Positions 15,801 to 23,174 of a DNA stretch of 64,000 nucleotides are shown piece by piece (the first letter of the stretch is position 1; the number at the start of each line of letters is the position of its first letter). Position numbers and translations under genes: made by a program. The notes below the pieces were generated by a model that was not told where the DNA came from, ran no database searches, and worked only from the letters and a program-made list of their open reading frames with translations. Where the stretch lies: contig CAYNEF010000008.1 of the NCBI GenBank assembly GCA_964396165.1, positions 1-64,000 on the forward strand, given 5' to 3'. This stretch comes from CALCZU01 sp964396165. GTDB lineage: Bacteria; Bdellovibrionota; FAC87; UBA2466.

Positions 15801-17966
15801 TGCGGCGATTCAACATGTAATTCAGGCGAAGATCAAAATAACTGTCCTCAAGATTGCGGTTACCCTGCAGACACTGACGGTGATGGAATTCCTGATTCAC
15901 AGGATGATTGTGTAAATGTATATGATCCAGAACAAGCTAATGGAGCTGCTTGTGATACAGCTGGTGTAAGCAATGATTGCTCTGTTTTAGCAACGATACA
16001 AAATGTGACTTATACTGAACCTTATTCAGGTTGGAGTTTCTATATTGATTCAGTACAAGGCTGCACTTTCCGTTATGTACATGCGCAACAAGGTACATTT
16101 ACGAACGGTTCCTTTTACAATGGTAAATTTTATCTCGCACAGCCAGGCATAGTACATTCCATGTTTTTTTATGTGGGCGGAGGAACTTCCGGTAATTTTA
16201 CATATGAGAATTCTAATAATGCTTATGCTGCTATAAAATTTACTGGTTACACCTACTCTGCAACTGTAGGTTGCTTTGGAACATTAAACGGCTCGACAAC
16301 AGATACGGATTCTGACGGCATTTACGACGTTTGTGATAACTGTCCTAATATCTTTAACCCAAATGATTCTGCAGGCGATGCATGTAACACAAGCGGCAAT
16401 CCTGGCTTTAATTTAACTGGAACATATTCATCCGCTTCGCTGGGTAATACCCCCATTCGTCAGAATGGCTACACGTTGGAATTCGAGCTACCTTACGGAA
16501 TTTTCCAAGCATATATCAGTGGTTCAAATAAGATTACTTTCCCAAAAGGAATATACAATCTAGGTTACAACACTGAGATTACGGCAACCATCTCCACCAC
16601 AACGGTTGGAAATGTGACCGTTCCTTTCATCTATCTCGATCCAAATAACGGTTACAGTTGGACATTTATACCAGCACAAGCGTGTGGAAATGGAATTATA
16701 GAGAACGGCGAGCAATGTGACGATGGTAATTTAGTAGATGGAGACTCTTGTTCCAGCACTTGCATGACTGTATCAATGGATCCTGGCCCATACTGTGGTA
16801 ACGGCACATGCGATACTATGAATGGCGAAGATACTAATACGTGCTTGCAAGACTGCCCACCTAGTAGCTACTGGTGTGCAACTACAAATATGTACTATTC
16901 TACGCAAGAAGAATGCCCTCAAATACTCTGTGTACAAAACAGTACTTATTACAGGTACCAATCTGACTATGATGCAAATTGTCCTTATCTATATTGTAAT
17001 TATAATTCTAGTTACTACACAGCAGATGTATTCAATACGAATTGTGTAGCAAACGTGGGTGGATGTACAAATGCACCAGGAAATGATTTCGCAGGCGGAG
17101 ATGGTTCGACTGGCAATCCTTATCTCATTTGTTCTTCGGCACAATTTTTGGCGATTGAGCAACACCAAGGGGCTAGTTTTGCCCTAGTAACAGATTTAGA
17201 TTTAACCGGTGTCAGTAACGGTGTGATATTAGCCGGCTCGTTTAATGGACAAGGCCATGTGATTAGAAACTTTAATGTGAATGTTGGTACAGATGCAGCA
17301 GTATTTAGATCTGCCTCTGGTTCAATTTCAAATGTGGGACTTGAAGGTTTTAGTGTGCAGTCCGGTGGTTATGCTGGTGGATTAGTTGCATATGCAAACG
17401 CATTAACTATAGACAAGAGTTACGTGTTGAATGGCACTGTATCAACTAGTGGAAGTTGGGCTGCAGGTGGGCTAGCTGGGTATATCATTGGACTTACTGT
17501 TCGAAATAGTTATGCGAAAAATGTGGAAGTGAGTGGGGGCGGTGCGTATGCCTCAGGAGTTCTTGTTGGTGGTTCTGGAAATGGTGGGGCCATATTGAGT
17601 GTATCGGATTGCTTTGCGACTGGTAGAGTAACTGGTTGGGCACTCGTCGGTGGATTGATTGGTGGACTCGGAGGCGGAGGATCCAGTTTGAGTATTACAA
17701 ACAGTTATGCAGCCGCAGAAGTAACCTCGACTGCAGGCCCAAATGGAGTTTGGGGCAATGGATCCGGTCAGGGATGCCTTGCAGGAATGGATAATAGCGG
17801 TTCTGGTTTTGCTAGCGCCTATTATAATAATGAGCTTTGTACTTTGACTGCAAGTACTTCAGGAACTCCAAAATCAACAAGTGAAATGCAGCAGATGAGT
17901 ACTTATTCTGGATTCGATACGAATATCTGGTTGTTACAAGAAGGTAGTTACCCAAGTCTAAAATAG
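12816..17966 (+). CDS. Giant multidomain surface lipoprotein with TSP3, beta-helix, Cys-rich and GLUG repeats
   Basis: A 1716-residue exported protein. The signal ends in lipobox LFTSC, about residue 34. Order of parts: an ASH/choice-of-anchor-like beta domain (to about 200; FEFKNTGG and CYVDVVFTPG), a Gly/Thr/Ala repeat linker (about 205-300), one thrombospondin type 3 calcium repeat, a right-handed beta-helix region of N-rich repeats (about 350-560), a run of TSP3 repeats (DTDGDGIGDACD type, about 570-765), CGDGTCNSGEDQNNC modules in two blocks, further TSP3, a Myxococcus-type disulfide repeat (ENGEQCDDGNLVDGDSCSS), and GLUG-type Gly-rich repeats near the end (GGLVAYA, GGLAGYI, GGLIGGL). 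This suggests a calcium- and disulfide-stabilised surface adhesin or fibre. GAGGAG six bases before ATG fixes the start. It ends 3 bp from the convergent tonB-like gene. Ligand unknown. Confidence 0.88.
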   Translation: MSISKSYDSKGTYSLRCVLCAVLASMFAMLFTSCSGYMESGQSFRGGTDITKNASISINSAGAILGIDGNEFTCEGDGINFICNTGSFLYNKEVKARFEFKNTGGRKLNNMSMGVVDAPFNTSVKNDCDAGINVESSCYVDVVFTPGSVMQFKVVVPVIMGGLATNRGGFFRRMLSSRNSVDMQEDGTTSTAFTFSIIGQTIGDGTEGTSTAGGTAGAGTAGGTAGTSTTGGTAGTSTTGGTAGTDTTGGTAGTDTTGGTAGTGTAGGTAGTSTTGGTAGGTAGGTAGGTAGGTAGGGAGGGAGEVSGGTQSGVLADLDHDGITDDVDNCPSVPNPDQANYNNVGVGDACDNTINLVSNCGTLSAVKPNVLTADISSNSTCFVMSAGAKLYCNGHTITGNGTGYGVYASYLSSSGMTVNNCKITNFEKGIYAYAHNYNLVLTNNEIYGNTTGIHLFIHNYDATITGNYLHNNSSYGILTGHHNYRSLVAANTAAHNQNGIALTDWAESAMVDGNTLLNNTQVGLSVWAFYAPPVVKNNVACFNLIANYSLYNYSGTATFTNNVDGGPNCQPANTDSDGDGIQDYRDNCTNVFNPGQEDTDGDNIGDACDSINDRDHDGVRDNIDNCPNISNPSQSDTDSDGIGDACDLDSDNDGVANADDNCPFVANSNQTDTDGDGIGDACDFYPNDKDNDGVPDYVDNCPTVYNYNQSDLDNDGVGDACDPDIDNDGVLNGNDNCIYVANADQVDSDLDGMGDACDTYPYDYDNNGVVDYCGDGVCTPGEDQNSCPQDCGYPTYCGDGTCNSGEDQNNCSQDCGSPSYCGDGTCNSGEDQNNCSQDCGRPSYCGDGIVDSNEQCDGTADCNSQCIYRSNFLSASVSGGSVSFSYSGDDVFSGILYCRRSINEAWNSYAYLSYSGQSVHFSDGDYECYIAFTRDSNTVSFTVNTEYCGNGSCAIGESQWNCPQDCGSPSYCGDSTCNSGEDQNNCPQDCGYPSYCGDSTCNSGEDQNNCPQDCGYPADTDGDGIPDSQDDCVNVYDPEQANGAACDTAGVSNDCSVLATIQNVTYTEPYSGWSFYIDSVQGCTFRYVHAQQGTFTNGSFYNGKFYLAQPGIVHSMFFYVGGGTSGNFTYENSNNAYAAIKFTGYTYSATVGCFGTLNGSTTDTDSDGIYDVCDNCPNIFNPNDSAGDACNTSGNPGFNLTGTYSSASLGNTPIRQNGYTLEFELPYGIFQAYISGSNKITFPKGIYNLGYNTEITATISTTTVGNVTVPFIYLDPNNGYSWTFIPAQACGNGIIENGEQCDDGNLVDGDSCSSTCMTVSMDPGPYCGNGTCDTMNGEDTNTCLQDCPPSSYWCATTNMYYSTQEECPQILCVQNSTYYRYQSDYDANCPYLYCNYNSSYYTADVFNTNCVANVGGCTNAPGNDFAGGDGSTGNPYLICSSAQFLAIEQHQGASFALVTDLDLTGVSNGVILAGSFNGQGHVIRNFNVNVGTDAAVFRSASGSISNVGLEGFSVQSGGYAGGLVAYANALTIDKSYVLNGTVSTSGSWAAGGLAGYIIGLTVRNSYAKNVEVSGGGAYASGVLVGGSGNGGAILSVSDCFATGRVTGWALVGGLIGGLGGGGSSLSITNSYAAAEVTSTAGPNGVWGNGSGQGCLAGMDNSGSGFASAYYNNELCTLTASTSGTPKSTSEMQQMSTYSGFDTNIWLLQEGSYPSLK
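13427..13735 (+). repeat. 27-bp and 12-bp tandem repeats encoding Gly-Thr-Ala linker
   Basis: Inside the giant lipoprotein gene, 27-bp units (GGTGGAACAGCAGGAACT plus nine variable bases) encode nine residues such as GGTAGTSTT; these pass into a simpler 12-bp unit GGTGGAACAGCA encoding GGTA. The high identity predicts copy-number variation in frame, which would change linker length without breaking the protein. Long antisense and offset open frames here are by-products of the repeat. Confidence 0.88.
15129..15870 (+). repeat. 72-bp repeats encoding Cys-rich CGDG modules
   Basis: Two blocks of 72-bp units (about 15129-15350 and 15654-15870) encode 24-residue modules of the form YCGDGTCNSGEDQNNCSQDC followed by a short GSPS-like spacer. 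Each module has four Cys and several acidic residues, suggesting two disulfides and metal binding. The blocks are separated by a beta-sandwich-like segment of about 90 residues. Nearly identical copies imply recent duplication. Confidence 0.82.
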
Positions 17967-17969
17967 TAT

Positions 17970-18944
17970 TTAATACCTCGGATCACTACCCGCATTTCTG
18001 AATTGGATGCGGGGGCCGGAATCTGCAGTTAAAACAAAATCCCAACGGATACGGACAAAACCATCTTCTTCTACCATCGCTTGCGGAGGATTAGGAAAAG
18101 GAGCTGCTCGCTGAAATGCTTCAATCGCGGCTTCATCTATTTCACTGAAACCTGAACCTTCAATCTTGGAAATTTTTGTGAGATTGCCTTTGTCATTCAA
18201 CGTGACAAGAACTTTTGTGGTCAGCTCCTCTGAAGAAATTTGTCTGCCTTTTCGCCAGATGCGTTCAATCTGGTGTTCGACTTCTGGCTTCCAGTGTTGT
18301 CTTAAGAGTTCCTTAATTCGATGGTAGTAACCGAAATATTTAAATTCTCGGGTAGAAAGTACGGTGTTTTCGCCTCTGTCGACGCCATCTATTTTGTCGT
18401 CACTGGCAGCAGTCTTGCCACCATCCCCATTACCCACACTTAAATCCTGTAGAGAAAGTGCTTTCCAGTTTTTCTTTTTTGCTTTTGCAGGCGCTAGACC
18501 GATGTCGCTTGAGACTTCGTCTTTGTCGTTACTTTCTTCTGCTTTTGCCACTTTTTCCTTAGGTCCTGTGCCTTTTCTTTGCTGGAAATCGTCGACCTTG
18601 TCTGCACGCGTTTGTTTTTCTGCTCTCTGGTTTCTGTCACTTAAGTACTTCGTAGTTTCGTCTACTTCATTATTCTTAGCGGCTTCCGTTTCTACGATTT
18701 GTTTTTCGCGGGAAGGTTGCTTTTGTTTGGTTGCCTTTTGAAGCTCGGCTTTAGGTTCAAATTGGCTTTTGGGAATGTCTGCAATTTCAATGGGAATAGA
18801 TTCCACTTGAGCTTCTTGTTTGGGGACCAAATTAAGCATGTGGACAGTGAAAAATCCCACGTGAAAAAGAATGGAAAAGAAATAACACCATCCAATGATG
18901 TTCTTTACTCTTTCCTTCTCAAAAAATTCATCTTCAAACTTCAC
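17970..18944 (-). CDS. TonB-like energy transducer / envelope-spanning protein
   Basis: A 324-residue protein with TonB architecture: one N-terminal membrane helix (IIGWCYFFSILFHVGFFTVH), a long charged linker rich in Lys, Glu and Gln (about 50-190), and a C-terminal domain with VTLNDKGNLTKISKIEGSGF and IDEAAIEAFQRAAPFPNPP, the typical TonB/TolA C-terminal pattern. TonB proteins couple the inner-membrane ion gradient to outer-membrane partners. The linker is acidic and basic rather than Pro-rich, so a TolA-like or gliding-type role is also possible. The GTG start overlaps the stop of the gene before it (GTGA). ExbB and ExbD are not in the window. It ends 3 bp from the giant lipoprotein gene. 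Confidence 0.75.
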   Translation of the reverse strand: MKFEDEFFEKERVKNIIGWCYFFSILFHVGFFTVHMLNLVPKQEAQVESIPIEIADIPKSQFEPKAELQKATKQKQPSREKQIVETEAAKNNEVDETTKYLSDRNQRAEKQTRADKVDDFQQRKGTGPKEKVAKAEESNDKDEVSSDIGLAPAKAKKKNWKALSLQDLSVGNGDGGKTAASDDKIDGVDRGENTVLSTREFKYFGYYHRIKELLRQHWKPEVEHQIERIWRKGRQISSEELTTKVLVTLNDKGNLTKISKIEGSGFSEIDEAAIEAFQRAAPFPNPPQAMVEEDGFVRIRWDFVLTADSGPRIQFRNAGSDPRY

Positions 18945-19519
18945 GGTGCACTCAATTCCCTATATATTTTTAATGTTTCTCTTGCGGTTTCAGATAATTT
19001 GGCATTCTTTCTGTCTGGATTTTCATAGTTCCAGATTTCTGCTTTTGCTTCTTCGTATAGGTTGCGCGCTTCTGCAGTCCCTGGTTTTTTCTCAATCTGT
19101 TTGAATAACGGGATCCAAAGCGTCATCGCCGCTTCTTTTTCGAAATGCGTATCAGGAAGAATTTCTGGGAATAAATAAACGGAGATAGCTTCTGCGATGC
19201 GTTTTACATCTGCGTTTTCCGGATTCTTGATGGTTTCTGCGAGCGTAAGTTTCAAGTTAAGTTTCTCTTCCTGAAAACGCTCTATGCCCTTCGCTTTGTA
19301 AACTTCATTCAAAGTATAAAAACTGTTGATGGAAGTATTTAAATCTCTCGGACGAGAGTCCGAGAAGTAAACCATTCCTCCCAGAAACAAAACAAAAAAC
19401 AAAACAAATCCCCAAAAAATGCCACGTACCTGTTTTTTATTCAGGCCAGAGGGCAATGAGAAGCCCGTTCTGATATTAGAACTGCCGCTTGCGCGCCTAT
19501 TTTGGTCACGTTCATTCAT
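18941..19519 (-). CDS. Uncharacterised single-pass membrane protein
   Basis: A 192-residue protein with a charged cytosolic N-terminus of about 30 residues (NERDQNRRASGSSNIRTG), one membrane helix (GIFWGFVLFFVLFLGGMVYF) and a helical, charged periplasmic domain of about 135 residues. I recognise no family. The gene overlaps the transglycosylase gene by 8 bp upstream and the tonB-like gene by 4 bp downstream, so all three should be made in fixed proportion, and each product has one N-terminal helix and a periplasmic domain. A joint complex is a reasonable inference without direct support. The alternating charged helices of the periplasmic part would suit a scaffold. Confidence 0.7.
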   Translation of the reverse strand: MNERDQNRRASGSSNIRTGFSLPSGLNKKQVRGIFWGFVLFFVLFLGGMVYFSDSRPRDLNTSINSFYTLNEVYKAKGIERFQEEKLNLKLTLAETIKNPENADVKRIAEAISVYLFPEILPDTHFEKEAAMTLWIPLFKQIEKKPGTAEARNLYEEAKAEIWNYENPDRKNAKLSETARETLKIYRELSAP

Positions 19520-20405
19520 TTATCTTAAGCTCCGAGTCGGTCGAGCATTTTGAAATGTTCGCCGCGTGTATTTCCCATTCTTTGGCATAGGCCAAAGCGT
19601 CGTTTTTGGGCCAAATTCTTTTTAATGAAGTCGAAAGAAGTGCTGAATCTGAAAGCGTGTGAAAAAACGTCTTGGGATCCGAGAGAAATGCTTTTAACCC
19701 CTCTGGCCCTTTTCGCTCTTCCGTTTCGTTCCACAAGGACAAGACGCTGCGAGTACCTTTGTTATAGGCCATTGCTGCAAGTATCCACAGCAGGTTTTTG
19801 TCATACAGAATTTGTCTGGCAGTAATTAGTTTTGTCAGATGCAGATAACGGTTATTCAAATAAATTGCAGAGGCTGTTACTGCTGTCGGAATATGAAAAT
19901 ACGAGGATGGGTGAGAGGGGTCATTGGATTTTGCTTCAATTGGACGTACGTCATATCCCAGAAGTTTTTGTAAAACGAAAATGTTTCTGGGCGTATAGGT
20001 CGAGATTTGGTGGTTTACTTCAAAAAAACTGTAGTACGAAAATTGTCCTAGTCCCAATGCGCTTTCGTTGGAATCTATGCCAGCTAGATGGTCGAGTCTA
20101 CTTTCTTGAAAGAGTAGGCAATACAATAGCGAAGTAGGAATTTCGAGCATCGGGCCAACTTTTTCAATGGATTTTCCAATCTCTAATTCATCTTCTTTTT
20201 TTAATTTTCCCTGAGAGCGTAGAAGTGCAAGTTCGGAAATGAATTCCGGGTTGTTGGGATATTTTTTTGCAAAGATTTGTGCAGACGTAGGATAAGCTTG
20301 TGGCGCAGGCTCGCGGTTTACCCAGTAGACGACAAAAGTCACGACGAGTGCCGTGAAAATGACTCCCAAAATTGGGCGTATGTGTTTTCTGTTAGCGGGT
20401 TGCAT
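19512..20405 (-). CDS. Lytic transglycosylase (SLT-like), membrane-anchored
   Basis: A 297-residue protein with an N-terminal membrane anchor (ILGVIFTALVVTFVVYWV). The region from about residue 95 carries LYCLLFQESRLDHLAG with the catalytic Glu of SLT domains, then ALGLGQFSYYSFFEV and later LWILAAMAYNKGTRSVLSLW, which correspond to the GLxQ and AYN(A/K)G motifs of Slt/MltC-type enzymes. Members cut peptidoglycan between MurNAc and GlcNAc with formation of the 1,6-anhydro ring. Such enzymes often open the wall for envelope-spanning machines, which fits the coupled membrane and TonB-like genes downstream. The domain is divergent, so catalytic activity is likely but not certain. Confidence 0.75.
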   Translation of the reverse strand: MQPANRKHIRPILGVIFTALVVTFVVYWVNREPAPQAYPTSAQIFAKKYPNNPEFISELALLRSQGKLKKEDELEIGKSIEKVGPMLEIPTSLLYCLLFQESRLDHLAGIDSNESALGLGQFSYYSFFEVNHQISTYTPRNIFVLQKLLGYDVRPIEAKSNDPSHPSSYFHIPTAVTASAIYLNNRYLHLTKLITARQILYDKNLLWILAAMAYNKGTRSVLSLWNETEERKGPEGLKAFLSDPKTFFHTLSDSALLSTSLKRIWPKNDALAYAKEWEIHAANISKCSTDSELKINE

Positions 20406-20471
20406 AGCTATAGGTTCCCGCTAAACTGATCGGAGAAATTTCAAAAAAAGTTGAGGGGTTACGGTATTTGT

Positions 20472-21653
20472 TTAAGGTGAGAAGCTATGCAGCGTATTGA
20501 GCATCTCGTCTTTTGATAACACGCCGTGGATACGGGGCTTTTCAGCAATTACGCCGTCTTTGTCTACGAAAACAAGAGTCGGCAGGCTTAGCACTCCATA
20601 TTTCTTCAGAGTTGCTTCACTGGAATCGTCTTGAACGGACACATCAAATCTCAAGGGAATGTATTTGGAATCAATGATTTTTCCGATTTCAGCGTCAGTG
20701 AATAAAGTCTTCTCAATTACATGACACGCCTCACACCAAACAGCTGTAAAATCTACGAAAAGAGGTAACCTCTTTTCCTTTGCGAGAGCATAAGCCGCTT
20801 TTTCATCTGTTTGCCAATGGATGTTAGATGCTAAAGCACTTTCGACATTATGTGAATTTCCCCATAATCCAATTTGTTTTCCAAAGAGCACGCCATAGTA
20901 TCCCGCTGCAATGAGCATCAGACTTGCGAGGATGCGATTGATGCGAGTCATCCAGGCTCCTGATTTCGGAAGTGAGGAGAGCACGCCTGAAAATCCGCCT
21001 ATAAGTAGGAACAATACTCCTAGTCCGAGAGAGAAACTAAAAAAATACAGAAGACCTTTTAGGGCATCAGATGTATCAAAAACAAACGCAAGAATGCCAG
21101 CGATGACTGGCCCCACGCAGGGACTTACGATTAGCCCTGAAAAAAGACCCATGATAAAAATACCCCACCAGCTTTCGGTACTTCCTTTTGATGCAAGTTT
21201 TGTCTGTAGCGAAGAGGGTAATTGGAGTTTAAACAGTCCCCACTGACTTAAAGAAAGTGTAAGAAAAAGCACAGCTAAAAAAAGAAGCATCCAGGGACTT
21301 TGTAAGACTTTTCCAAAAAGAGAGCCCGTCATTCCGGCAACTAAACCCATGACGGAATAAGTAAAGCACATACCTGCAACATAAATTCCACTTAATCCAA
21401 AAGTATGAAAGTTGAACTTGCTGTTGCCTACATTTTTTCTTTGTGACGCTCTCCCGAAAATATTGATTGTTATTGGAATCATCGGATAAACACACGGTGT
21501 AAGGCTTGTCAGAATGCCAGAGAAAAAACAGAGTACTAGAGCCATCCACATGTGCTCTGTAGCAAGCACTTTCATTTTCTCTGAATCCATTTGGGTGAGA
21601 AGTTGCCAAAATCCTGAAGAAGCAGCCGATGCAAGTATAGGGGTATGACTCAT
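20472..21653 (-). CDS. DsbD-like thiol:disulfide interchange protein lacking the N-terminal alpha domain
   Basis: A 393-residue membrane protein. Eight hydrophobic segments (about 35-285) include the two redox Cys sites TSLTPCVYPMIP and IVSPCVGPVIAG of the DsbD beta domain. A C-terminal thioredoxin-like gamma domain carries VDFTAVWCEACHVIEK with active site CEAC and the cis-Pro in LSLPTLVF. DsbD takes electrons from cytosolic thioredoxin to the periplasm, reducing mispaired disulfides or apocytochromes. The usual N-terminal periplasmic alpha domain is missing, so reducing power must go to a separate partner. It lies 66 bp upstream of the transglycosylase gene on the same strand and near a very Cys-rich lipoprotein, a plausible client. 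Confidence 0.87.
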   Translation of the reverse strand: MSHTPILASAASSGFWQLLTQMDSEKMKVLATEHMWMALVLCFFSGILTSLTPCVYPMIPITINIFGRASQRKNVGNSKFNFHTFGLSGIYVAGMCFTYSVMGLVAGMTGSLFGKVLQSPWMLLFLAVLFLTLSLSQWGLFKLQLPSSLQTKLASKGSTESWWGIFIMGLFSGLIVSPCVGPVIAGILAFVFDTSDALKGLLYFFSFSLGLGVLFLLIGGFSGVLSSLPKSGAWMTRINRILASLMLIAAGYYGVLFGKQIGLWGNSHNVESALASNIHWQTDEKAAYALAKEKRLPLFVDFTAVWCEACHVIEKTLFTDAEIGKIIDSKYIPLRFDVSVQDDSSEATLKKYGVLSLPTLVFVDKDGVIAEKPRIHGVLSKDEMLNTLHSFSP

Positions 21654-21765
21654 GCTTTCATTTTATAAGAAAGTGCGCGTAAAAGGCAAAGCCCACTGAG
21701 TCTGTCTTAACAGGCGTTACTTAATTCATTCAGGCTAAAGGTCAAATTGCGCGATAAGAAAAAGG

Positions 21766-23121
21766 ATGAGCGTCTTGAATGTACTCAAAAATGGTTTTCA
21801 CATAGCGTCAAGGTTACAGCGCATAACCTTTGTCCTATACCGCTATGGAATCTTCGGTACCCTCACTGATCAAGGTTTTGAAATCGGAAAACGAGGGATT
21901 ACTTTCGTAGGATTAGGAAAGCGAAAATCCATTCCATTAGATAGAACTTTTGGAAAGTCTCTTAAGGAAACTCTGATACAACTCGGTCCAACCTTCATTA
22001 AACTGGGGCAAGTGCTTGCGACTCGTCCTGATTTAATAGGGACGGATGTGGCGGAGGAATTAAAACCACTTTTTGACAGAGTACCCAGTCTTTCTTTTGC
22101 GAAGATAAACCGAATCTTAAAAAAGGAATGGGGTAAGAAAAAGTACAAAGAGAATATCAGAGAAATTCAGAAAAAAAGTCTAGGGTCAGCAAGCCTGAGC
22201 CAAACACACGAAGCTACTTTAAATAATGGGGCAAAGGTAATCATTAAAATCCAAAAACCCGGAGCCGGGCAAACCGTAAAAACGGATTTGATGATCCTAG
22301 AAGGTCTTGTCAATTCTATTCATCCTTTTTTCCCCCTTTTAATGTTGAAAGAAGCATTCAAAGATTTCAAAGAAGCTACGTTAAGAGAAATAGATTATTT
22401 GGAAGAAGCAAAAAACATCGATCAGTTTCTTAAGAATTATAAAAAAGTATTTTCTCAAAGCGATGTTTTGTTTCCCAGTTATGTAAAAGAACTCAGCACT
22501 AATCGAGTCATTGTCTTGTCCCCTATGCAAGGGAAAAAAATGACTGAAATTTCAAAAGACTCTAATCAAGCAAAACGTGCAGCAATAGCGGGATTGACCG
22601 CGGTGCTTGAGCAGATTTTTGAGCATGGTTTTTTTCACGGGGACCCGCATGCGGGAAATATTTTTTACATCGAAGAAACAGGCAAGGTGGGGTTTATCGA
22701 TATGGGGCTTGTAGGAACATTGAGTGAGCCTGATCGTAAGAAATTCTTGAAGGTACTTTTTTCGTTATTAAAAAGAGATCGCAGGGGGCTTTCTAAGGCG
22801 CTTTTTGATATGGGAGAGACGACGTCTCTTTCAGACTTTGAAGGCTTTGATAAGGCAGTCGCAGAAATTATTGAAAAAGTGAAAAAAACGGGAGTCTCTC
22901 AGGTACGTATGGACGAAGTGTTGCAGGACTTGTTGAAAGCAGCACGCACTTACGGCATTTATGTACCCAACAGGTTTACTATTCTCTTAAGATCTTGTCT
23001 TGTGATCGAAGGGGTGGCAAAGAGTCTCGACCCCTCTATCTCTATCGTAAAATTAGCACTTCCTATCGTGGTCAGAGGCTTATTAAAGCCCAAAAACCCC
23101 TTCCGACTCTTTAAGAAATAA
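21766..23121 (+). CDS. ABC1/AarF/UbiB-family atypical kinase
   Basis: A 451-residue protein of the UbiB family, needed for ubiquinone or related isoprenoid lipid metabolism. Visible family motifs: ETLIQLGPTFIKLGQVLATR (KxGQ motif), LGSASLSQTHEATLNNG (Ala/Ser-rich nucleotide loop), VIIKIQKPG with the ATP-binding Lys, HGFFHGDPHAGNIF (catalytic loop) and GFIDMGLVG (metal-binding Asp). The usual two C-terminal membrane helices are not obvious; the C-terminus is a moderately hydrophobic segment. The start is ambiguous: ATG 21766 has AAAAAGG directly against it, while TTG at 21775 has better spacing. No ubiquinone genes are near. Divergent from dsbD across about 110 bp. Confidence 0.87.
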   Translation: MSVLNVLKNGFHIASRLQRITFVLYRYGIFGTLTDQGFEIGKRGITFVGLGKRKSIPLDRTFGKSLKETLIQLGPTFIKLGQVLATRPDLIGTDVAEELKPLFDRVPSLSFAKINRILKKEWGKKKYKENIREIQKKSLGSASLSQTHEATLNNGAKVIIKIQKPGAGQTVKTDLMILEGLVNSIHPFFPLLMLKEAFKDFKEATLREIDYLEEAKNIDQFLKNYKKVFSQSDVLFPSYVKELSTNRVIVLSPMQGKKMTEISKDSNQAKRAAIAGLTAVLEQIFEHGFFHGDPHAGNIFYIEETGKVGFIDMGLVGTLSEPDRKKFLKVLFSLLKRDRRGLSKALFDMGETTSLSDFEGFDKAVAEIIEKVKKTGVSQVRMDEVLQDLLKAARTYGIYVPNRFTILLRSCLVIEGVAKSLDPSISIVKLALPIVVRGLLKPKNPFRLFKK

Positions 23122-23174
23122 ACTCGAACTGGTAACAGTTTTGCATCTTAACCCAATTAGAGAGTTTGTATTCT

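Noticed and set aside
14695..15900. His/Arg/Tyr-rich antisense frames in the Cys-rich region
   Set aside because: Composition is that of reversed Cys/Asp/Gly codons; no start signal; shadows of the main gene.
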